DNA of 64,000 bases, from positions 1 through 64,000 of the forward strand of contig NC_064653.1 in the NCBI RefSeq assembly GCF_001723175.1, read 5' to 3'. Position 1 is the first letter of the stretch. Each line of letters begins with the position of its first letter. Positions 56,449 to 64,000 of this stretch are shown in pieces. Position numbers and translations under genes: made by a program. Under the pieces are notes generated by a model. The model had not been told where the DNA came from and made no database searches. It saw only the letters and a list, made by a program, of their open reading frames with translations. The DNA is from Penicillium oxalicum. Lineage: Eukaryota; Ascomycota; Eurotiomycetes; Eurotiales; Aspergillaceae.

Positions 56449-58347
56449 TAGATGAGCATTAGATAATTGCACTGGATTTGGGATCTGCAGGAAGATACAT
56501 TGGTCCCGTTGGGATTAGTGCATGTACGGGCGGCTTCTATGTAACTTTGCCGGTGGGATCCATTTGTCTATCGAAATATATTTACATTATAAGAGCATTG
56601 GCGGTTTAAAACACACTTTATTATTATTGAAAACTCCCAGTTAGATGGATGGCTCTGAACCACATGTCACCTATACAATTACCACGAATCATCTGACAGC
56701 ATGATTCCTTTGACTTGCTGCCAAGATGATGATGAATGCCGTGTTTTGGAGACTTAATGAAAGCGGCCTACGCTGAAGAATAGTATGCATGTCGAGGTAC
56801 AGCACGTAATGCCAACTAGATATTCAATGCTCCCCCTTGTTTACTTGAGAAACTGTCACCGGGATTTTATGACTTAGTGACCTACACAATGCACAGTACA
56901 TAATTTGTAACGAGCGCTAACGTCAGAAAAGCTGAAGCAACTCAGAGCGGAGCAGCTGAGGGCGGCGAGATGACTAACCCCTTCTGTGCTCCCGGAGCCG
57001 ATCGCTTCCCGTCACCGATATTACACGACAAGCCCTCAGCACAGATCGACGCGACGGAATGCGCAGTTTGTTGGCCGCAATTTTGTTATGGTCGCATGGA
57101 TGGCGGTAGATTAGGACATTTCAACGGTGGAAGTGGACGGAGTGGCGACAAGCACAGTCGCCATTTGAGGGAAGGATTTGAAAGATAGTTTTTTAGCAGA
57201 GAGGTAGTATAAAACAGATCATTATTTATCCATGATTCGATATCAGGTTTTGCGAGGTATCTGGAGGACATTACGCTCGGCAGGAATTCTGACACTCAAC
57301 GCGTGGCATTCCATCTTACTTGGTATGAAGCGCCTCTGTAGGGTTAAAACCCGGATACACAGGGCATGATCAGCACAAGAGAGACACCCCCTCCATTCTC
57401 CTTTGGCACTAGTTGTCCAAGCTTCAAGGTTACTAGTAGGGTGTTGCGAGAGATGTCGATTGGAACGGCTGTCCCCATTGCAGCAACCTTCACACATCCG
57501 ATCCACTTGTCGACAGCTGCGGGACAGGGAACTAAGTAGTTCAGTCTGGAAGTGAGCCCACGCGCGTGGCGGGCACGGAAGCGTCTCCCTCATATAGAAG
57601 GGACGGCGAGACAGATGAAGGTTCTTTTCATCACCTTATGATCGCGATCATTGGGCATTGTCCCTGCATTGAAGCTTGCGGGCAAATCATCATGGGGTCG
57701 TATGGCGAGTTAGGCTTCCAAATATGCGATGAAGATGGAGGAGCCGCGTATGGATGTAGTGGCCGGAATCTTTTCTAGGTCCTCTTCTGATACCCCGAAC
57801 GCACATGCCATGGATCCCAGCGTAAAAATTGGGACGCAAGCCAAGTCTGCCCAGCACCTTGGTCCCAGATACATCTACTCCAATCAAGCGGCGCTGGATC
57901 TTTATCGCAGATTGCACGTTGGAAAGTTGTTGATAGGGGAAAGGTGCCTGGCCACGCTGCATTCCTCGCGTTGCGAGGTAGACTTGGTGGCGCCTGAATG
58001 TTTACTCGGGATTTTCGTGAGAATGGCAATCGCATTCCTCGCAACTATAATGCGAAAATTGCGCACATAGTCGGGACGGACCTATTAATACTAAAGGGCG
58101 ACCAGCGAGTTTGTCAAGGGTTGGCAATTCACATTGTGATTTTTTCAGAGAAAGGGTTTCTTGAGTCCGATCCTGGTGATTGATTCTTCCGCATCCAATC
58201 TTGTTACTCTCCGAGAACGCAAAAGACCTTGGACTGAAATAAAAGATCAATGTATGTATACGTTTGGAGACAGGTGTCCAACTGTATGCAGCTGACACAA
58301 GCCTATAGAAATTTCCAGGTCCTTCGCAGACGAGAAAAGTCACCGAA
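56449..58347. other. Intergenic region before the LPMO gene
   Basis: About 1.9 kb. Frames of 60-147 codons are present but none shows a family motif. The right end must carry the LPMO promoter. Confidence 0.45.
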
Positions 58348-59861
58348 ATGAAGACAACCGCAATCTGTGTCAGCCTTTTGGCGGTGGGGGCCTCGGCGCA
58401 TATGCAAATGATGAAGCCGTATCCTATCCGCAGTCCGTTGAACAAGGACAGCAGCGAGCAAAAGGACTATTCCTACACGAATCCACTGGATTCATCCGGG
58501 TCGAACTTTCCCTGCAAGGGCTATGCCAACGATCCATTCACATCCCAAGCAAGCTACTCGCCGGGACAGACTTACGAGCTCGAGCTCGACGGCAGCGCAG
58601 TCCATGGGGGAGGCTCTTGCCAGATCTCGCTGACGTACGATCGTGGCAAGACTTTCAAAGTGATCGAGTCAATGCTTGGCGAATGTCCCATCTCCAAAAA
58701 CTACTCGTTCCAGATTCCATCTGACGCACCCAGTGGTGAGGCTCTGCTTGCTTGGACCTGGTTCAACAAAGTTGGAAACCGAGAGATGTACATGAACTGT
58801 GCAATGGTGACCATTGGTGGATCAACCACCAAGGGCACCAAGAGCGACCCGGACAGAGTGAACACCCAGTCCGCCGACAGTTCATTCTGGCCAAACGAGT
58901 ACAAAAACCACACCTTCCACGGTCCTCCGGGCCACCATGGTCACCCAGGCCATCGGCCTCAAGTTCCTGGTATGGTGCCACGAGAGGTGTCGGAGGCAGC
59001 CATGGCGATGGATTCATCCATCTCATCCGCGACGACCGCCTTTGACAGTCGGCCCGCCATGTTCGTCGCCAATGTGAATCAAGCGGGTGGTTGTGTGACC
59101 GTGGAAGGCGAGGAAGTCGATTTCCCTCAACCGGGACCCAATGTGGTCGGCAAGATTGATACCAGCGGTAAAGGCTACAAGTGCAGTGGAGATGCACCCT
59201 TCCTCAGTAGTGGCACTGGCAGTACTGGTGGAAGCAGCGGTTCGAGTAGCAGCGGTTCGAGTCGAGTAGCAGCGGTTCGAGTAGCAGCGGTTCGAGTAGC
59301 AGCGGCAGTTCATCTTCACCATCCTCCACATCTGGCTCGTCCTCTTCATCGGCCGCTTCCAATACCATGGCGACGTCCTCCACAGCTGCCCCGTCAACTC
59401 TGGCCACGTCTGCAGCCCCGGCGACATCATCCTCGTCCATGAGTTCATCCTCCACGAATGCCCCCGAGGCCAAGGGTACCTCCTCCTCGTCTGCGTCTCC
59501 AGCGACGAGCGACACCCCAGCCTCGGCTGCTTCAACAACAGCCACCAGCGGTTCCGACACCACTGCCGACGGCACTATGATCAGCCTCGCTCAACTGGCC
59601 CAGTTGGTTTCATCTCTTTCGTCTGCGGCAGCAGCTCCCACGGCCGACAATCGTGTGACGGGCGACCTCCACCACGAGGTCGCCTCCACCAACGCTGCCT
59701 TCTCCAGTTACGTTGAGCAGTGGCCCTGTGGTGTTGGAGAGTTGCTGTGTTCTCCGGACGGAAGTACCTGGGCCATGTGCTCCAACGGACGTCCCATCTA
59801 TATGGGTCCTGTCGCTCGCGGCATGTCCTGTCAACTCGGTCACATGGTTCGAGCAGCTTAG
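58348..59861 (+). CDS. AA11 lytic polysaccharide monooxygenase with C-terminal Cys-rich domain, frame broken in linker
   Basis: Secreted copper enzyme that oxidatively cleaves chitin. Signal peptide residues 1-17 (cut after GASA) expose the copper-binding His18 of the mature HMQMMKPYP. The second brace histidine is H86 in GSAVHGGGSCQISL. AWTWFNKVGNREMYMNCAMV is the AA11 hallmark with the axial Tyr. A Gly/Ser linker encoded by 15-bp units follows. Unit 2 (59254-59273) carries a 5-bp duplication (CGAGT twice), so the literal frame leaves Ser/Gly coding and stops at 59442 (364 aa). Two bases over, the frame continues Ser/Thr-rich to a Cys-rich domain (WPCGVGELLCSPDGSTWAMC, then MGPVARGMSCQLG) and stops at 59861. 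That domain resembles the chitin-binding modules found on AA11 enzymes. Polymorphic break or sequence error cannot be told apart here. Confidence 0.85.
59239..59303 (+). repeat. 15-bp coding minisatellite in the LPMO linker
   Basis: Four units of GGTTCGAGTAGCAGC at 59239-59253, 59254-59273, 59274-59288 and 59289-59303. Unit 2 is 20 bp because CGAGT is duplicated at 59258-59267. Each normal unit encodes GSSSS. Confidence 0.9.
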
Positions 59862-60638
59862 ACGTGCTGAGTCGGAGCCTCTTTTTGCTTTTTGCTTTGG
59901 TGTCCTTTTCAGATTCATTTGGTCAATGCCCTGACGGTAGGACCTCCTTATGAGCCTCCAGATCCAGCGTTTCCCGTTCCTCCGTTCTGTTGATGTTGAT
60001 GTTTTTTTTTTTTTTTTTCATTCCGAATGATTGTACTTCACGAGGCTTGGCGTTTTCCCCCCCTTTGTGATTTCAAGTTGAGTTGGGCCGCCCGTTTGGA
60101 CTGGTTTCCCTTTTTGTTTCGTGTGCATAATATGGCATCCGCGTCTCGAGGCCTGAGTCTTTTGTTGTTCTATTCCTCTTTCAAGGCTGACAAGTCAAAG
60201 GGGGTTTCTTGGAACCTTACTCTGGATTCCCTATCCCTTGCGCGCCTTGAAAATTGTCAAAGTAGTTTGGATCCCCCCGGTGTTGGTAGGAGTGAATACG
60301 TTCATTCAATTCATCATAGCTATTAATTAAAGAATTATTACGGCTTCCTTGCCCTCGTGTAGGCAATGCGCAGTAAAACGACAATTTCGTCACCGTTCGC
60401 ATCAAGATGAAGAGGATATCAAGTGTTCATCTTCTGGCAGCAGCTCGACGGGCGTCATTGAGCTGGCCCAAATCCGTCAAAGTCAAAGCAATTCACAGGC
60501 GGGCTCATCATGTACAGCATATCAAATCATAGAAGGCGACACGATTTTCCGGCTCTTGGTATACAAGACCGTCGGATGCCCAGTGCCGTCTCGCAACAAA
60601 CATTGTCCCGGCGTGGACTGCCATGGTGAAGGCCCTGT
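59862..60638. other. Intergenic region between LPMO and MARVEL genes
   Basis: About 780 bp between convergent genes, with a poly-T run (about 60003-60019). No further feature is supported. Confidence 0.5.
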
Positions 60639-61518
60639 TTACATGTTACCCGTATAGGCGGAACCGCCGTAGCCATAACCATTCTGGCCTGCAGCCGGGT
60701 TGGTATCGGCGACAGGAACAGGTTCCTTTTTTCTGCCAAAGAGGCCGAAGCGCTTCTTCTGGACCGGTTGCTTTTCCGTGCCGAACTCCACGTCTGTGGG
60801 GGTGGGGTGTGCGGGCAGGGTGTCGATGCCACCAGAGGCTTCCGGGTAGGTCTTCTTGCGACTCCACCATTTGCGGCTCGTGCCGTAGTGTGTAGTTGTT
60901 GGCAGGCGAGGGACCGAAGCGCTTCTCGCGCTTGTGGTGGCGAGCCAAGAGAACTTGGAAGAGAATGGAAATGAGGAAGAAGAAGCTAGAGACAGTCAGG
61001 CCAAGAACAAGGGTGAGAGAAAGCCATCGCCTGGCTAGACTGCGAGATGGCGTGGAGATTGAAACTTACATTCCAATAATCGAGACCGCAAAGGCAGCCT
61101 TCTGCAGATTACAGGAGGTCCGGAAACTGGTTCCCGCCGGGGTGTCGGCACGGTTGGTGGCATCTCCATCGCCCAGAGGAGTTCGAACGAAGCCCGTGCA
61201 ACTCTGCGTCCCTCGTCGGGTCAAGACGGCGATGGCGATCATCACCCCGATGAAGCAGACATCGAGCACAATCGCCAAAAAGGCAAAGAAGGCCACGCCT
61301 CCAAGGCAGCATACGAAGATGGCGCCAAGCAGACTGTATAGCGCTGCCGCCCCGGACAGACCCTCGACGGCCTTGGTCCAGGTGGGGATGACCAGATCAT
61401 GGCGCGAGAGCACAGCCAGATAGTATGAAAAGATCGCCAGAATCACGGCCGAGGCGAGGAACTGCAGGACCCGAATGGCCAGACTGAAAAAGCGCAGCAC
61501 AACTCCGCCGGCACCCAT
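60639..61518 (-). CDS. MARVEL-domain membrane protein, apparent frameshift in the tail
   Basis: Four-TM protein of the fungal MARVEL-like group, probably in the plasma membrane or endomembranes. Exons on the minus strand are 61518-61070 and 60985-60639 (84-nt intron GTAAGT...CTCTAG). TM1 is VLQFLASAVILAIFSYYLAV, TM2 about GAAALYSLLGAIFVCCLGG, TM3 AFLAIVLDVCFIGVMIAIAV, and TM4 spans the intron (AAFAVSIIG-IFFFLISILFQVLL). After KREKRFGPSPANNYT the frame slips at an ACACAC run (about 60891-60896). The natural-looking tail in the next frame (RKWWSRKKTYPEA through GYGYGGSAYTGNM) ends at 60639. The literal frame ends at 60646 with an unlikely Trp/His/Arg-rich tail. No intron I tried repairs it. Confidence 0.78.
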
Positions 61519-61710
61519 GGTGATTGAGGATGGACGCGGTGCTGCAAGTAGGTGGAATCGAGAGTCTTTCTAGACGTAATTAAAAGGGAGAGAAGATGAC
61601 TCGGGTCCAGCACTCGGAGGAGGTGAGGTGGGAGATGATGAGTGACAAGAATTTGAATCAGAGCCGAAACGAGTGGACAATCGGACAGGCAGGGTGGGAT
61701 GGACGAGTGA

Positions 61711-62004
61711 TTATATGACCTTCGAATTCAGCTCTGAACCAGCCCAGTCCTTTGCGCAGCCCTGGGCGACGCAACCCTTGAAGATCAGTGGAGGCAGACC
61801 CTTGGGGTGGGAACCCTGGCGCAGCTGCTCGCATAACCCCCCGTAGGGCAACAACTGCATGATCGCATTGGCAACTTTTTTTTTCACGTTTTCCTTCCGT
61901 GTGGACTCTCCAGCTAGGACCTTGTCTGCGCCACCAAACGGGTTGAAAATGATGTTGCCTTGCATGAGGCTATGAGCGGCACGTCCAGCAGGAGAAGCAG
62001 CCAT
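61711..62004 (-). CDS. Small hypothetical protein
   Basis: 97 aa, MAASPAGRAAHSLMQGN onward, no introns. It is not recognised. The middle (STRKENVKKKVANAIMQLL) is basic and helical, and there are three Cys in the last 45 residues. The start at 62004 was preferred to one 23 codons upstream because of its Ala/Ser-rich, presequence-like N-terminus. It may be spurious. Confidence 0.35.
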   Translation of the reverse strand: MAASPAGRAAHSLMQGNIIFNPFGGADKVLAGESTRKENVKKKVANAIMQLLPYGGLCEQLRQGSHPKGLPPLIFKGCVAQGCAKDWAGSELNSKVI

Positions 62005-62685
62005 TTCCGTTGATGATGTCAGGGTGAAGAATGGGTACCCAATCAACAGCCGCACTCGAGCCAATCGAGTCAATCGAGTCCATCAACCCAGTAGGGGTCC
62101 TTGGCTTGGCAATTGATTTGTGGAAGGGGCGCAAAGGTTAACCCCAATGGGGATGACCACGAGAACGAATGAGACGAAGAGAGTAATTCATCATGATGGA
62201 AGACACCTCCAGAGACGAGTCTTTTCCCACCCCTCGTCCTCAGGAAACACTGACGATACGTAATCTGCGGTCTCGTTCTGGCCCCCCCCTCCCCCCGGCC
62301 TTATCGACACGGTGGTGTGGGTGGCTGCAGTTTCTCGGCGGAGCCTATCCGCCACCACATGAATATTATGATCAACAGGAAGATCAATGCTGTTGGAGCT
62401 GGGTCGGTACGAGCCCCGTAGAAGAGCAAAATGGATCTGGCTAATAACCTAGAGGACCTAGGAGGTACTCCCTAGTCCCTACTAGGTATGGACACTAATA
62501 CACAGACTGGTGCGGTATCTCACGTCATGCCACATCAGTCCCAATTGGGGGCTAGGTTGTGAACGTACACATGGGTCATCCGGGCATACGGGGAAGAACG
62601 TTGAAGTAGAAACCGGGCGGGCGGACTTGTCGCACTACTATGGAAATACGCACAGGTGTGTGTACCTCCGGCTAGGTCACTTGTC

Positions 62686-62796
<111 letters not shown>

Positions 62797-63455
62797 GTGC
62801 CCGTGTTCCATCTACAGGCGCTAATATATAATGTTGGTGAGAGTGCCCTGACAAATTTTGAGGGTTGAAAATCTTCCATTACGCTCACCACAGTCGAATC
62901 TATTCCGGCATCATCCTCGAGGTCGATTCCAGCAGTATCCAATGTGTTAGGTATTCCCTCCTCCCAGCAACCTGCTGCAGTGGGCTCCTGTGGCTTCGGC
63001 TATCCATGTGCCACATAAATGATCATTTTTTGTCCAGCCACATTAACCCATCAGGTTACCTACTACTATCCCCGGTTACCCACAGCCCCATCTTGGGCTT
63101 TCGCTACTTGCGCAATGGAATAACGAGAGAAGCGGTGGAGCGGAACAGCCACAGCTCAGCCACCGTTCCGACCATGAGTCTCCATCGTCCACACAATTGG
63201 AGGTATTTAACCAGTACGTGGAATACTATGTAAACACACAAGGTTAGAGCCTGTACATCAAAAGAAATACATGTAGGGGGAAGAGATTCGACTGAACTAC
63301 CTAGTTCCTTCGTCATACATTGCCCCGTGACCTGTACTTTGACATATTGATGAGGCCTTGCCTGAATCCGTAGATCTGGAGTTGGAGGATTGCCCAGGCT
63401 TTTCACCCCAACCCAGAAAGATTGACGAGAGTACGACACACCGTATCGTGTCAAT

Positions 63456-63999
63456 TCATGACTCTTCTTCATGTTGCTGCTCTACAAAGGCGCGGAGAAT
63501 TGATTCTAGCCCCTCGTTCCGACGAGCGAGAAGCATCACGTCGGAGACATTGATGGTGGACCGTCCCGCGTGCCTGTCAGACATTAGAGCCGAGGACACT
63601 TCCGATTTTGAGAATCATTACAACACAAAGTCTTGAGACTCACTTGGCAAATGACTCGAGATCCTGTCCGACCGTCTCTGCCGTATGGTTTAGCGCTGCA
63701 TCGATTCCTTCGCGGTGTTTGCAAACGGCAGACACCCCCAGGAGCACCCAGAAGACACCCATCCACGTACCGATTTGTGACCACACAATCTCGGTCAACG
63801 CACCGATAAACTGGGGTGTCGCATTGACACCCAGCTTCATCGTCTCCTCATCGACAATCTTGCCGATGGATAACCAGAGAGCAGATTTAAGGCGCTATAC
63901 CCAACGCGTTAGAATACTGCAGACCAGGCAATGCTCGGCTTTGGCTTTGGAGCAAGAAGAAATTACCTCTTCTAGGCCCGCTTCTTCCACTGGCTCCAT
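63456..63999 (-). CDS. CENP-S / MHF1 histone-fold protein
   Basis: CENP-S pairs with CENP-X; the complex works at kinetochores and, with FANCM/Mph1, in DNA repair. Exons on the minus strand are 63999-63967, 63894-63771, 63677-63644 and 63573-63456 (introns 72, 93 and 70 nt), giving 102 aa, the usual size. The histone fold is RLKSALWLSIGKIVDEET, LGVNATPQFIGALTEIVW, SQIETVGQDLESFAKHAGRS and INVSDVMLLARRNEGLE. The 93-nt intron (63678-63770) has no stop and is a multiple of three. It was removed because QIE...DLE.FAKHAGRS is continuous in the family. The third exon is 34 nt. The gene is complete at the window edge, with its ATG 2 bases from the end. Confidence 0.95.
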
Positions 64000-64000
64000 T

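Overview
The window is the left end of a chromosome of a filamentous ascomycete. It opens with 20 C-rich telomeric units at base 1. Genes are split by many short introns (about 45-110 nt) with fungal splice sites. The gene families (CON-6, RTA1, Zn2Cys6 regulator, TRI5-type terpene synthase, AA11 LPMO, fungal MARVEL protein) point to Pezizomycotina, most likely Eurotiales (Aspergillus/Penicillium type). That placement is inferred from remembered families; no search was run.

Bases 1-16,000 are subtelomere. A CON-6 conidiation gene with three repeats lies about 140 bp inside the telomere and carries an apparent 1-nt frameshift. From about 1 to 7.6 kb I find no convincing gene, only palindrome arrays and dispersed direct and inverted repeat copies that differ mostly by transitions, as expected after repeat-induced point mutation (RIP). 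An intact TRI5-family terpene synthase follows (7.7-8.8 kb), flanked by direct repeats. Next come a Cys/Met-metabolism PLP enzyme and, tail to tail with it, a Zn2Cys6 regulator. A broken RTA1-like membrane gene closes the region. This looks like a small or decayed secondary-metabolism locus.

Bases 16,000-51,800 are mostly conserved housekeeping genes: a HEI10/CCNB1IP1-like meiotic RING protein, XAP5/FAM50 and FIP1 (divergent, sharing one promoter region), HSP10 (with a heat-shock element), Nup49, a WRAP53/TCAB1-like WD protein, a HAD phosphatase, an MFS transporter, a DUF3112-type membrane protein, the PP2A catalytic subunit, an NmrA-like protein, PI31, a cytochrome b5-acyl-CoA dehydrogenase fusion, an App1-type phosphatidate phosphatase and a UVDE endonuclease. 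Their exon structures were worked out by hand from splice sites, reading phase and family conservation.

Bases 51,800-64,000 mix accessory and core genes: an SRPK-like kinase beside an AT-rich tract, a small putatively mitochondrial protein, an AA11 LPMO with a 5-bp duplication that breaks its frame, a MARVEL protein with an apparent frameshift, a long TAG/GTA microsatellite, and a complete CENP-S/MHF1 histone-fold gene at the right edge. No rRNA, tRNA or CRISPR array was recognised.
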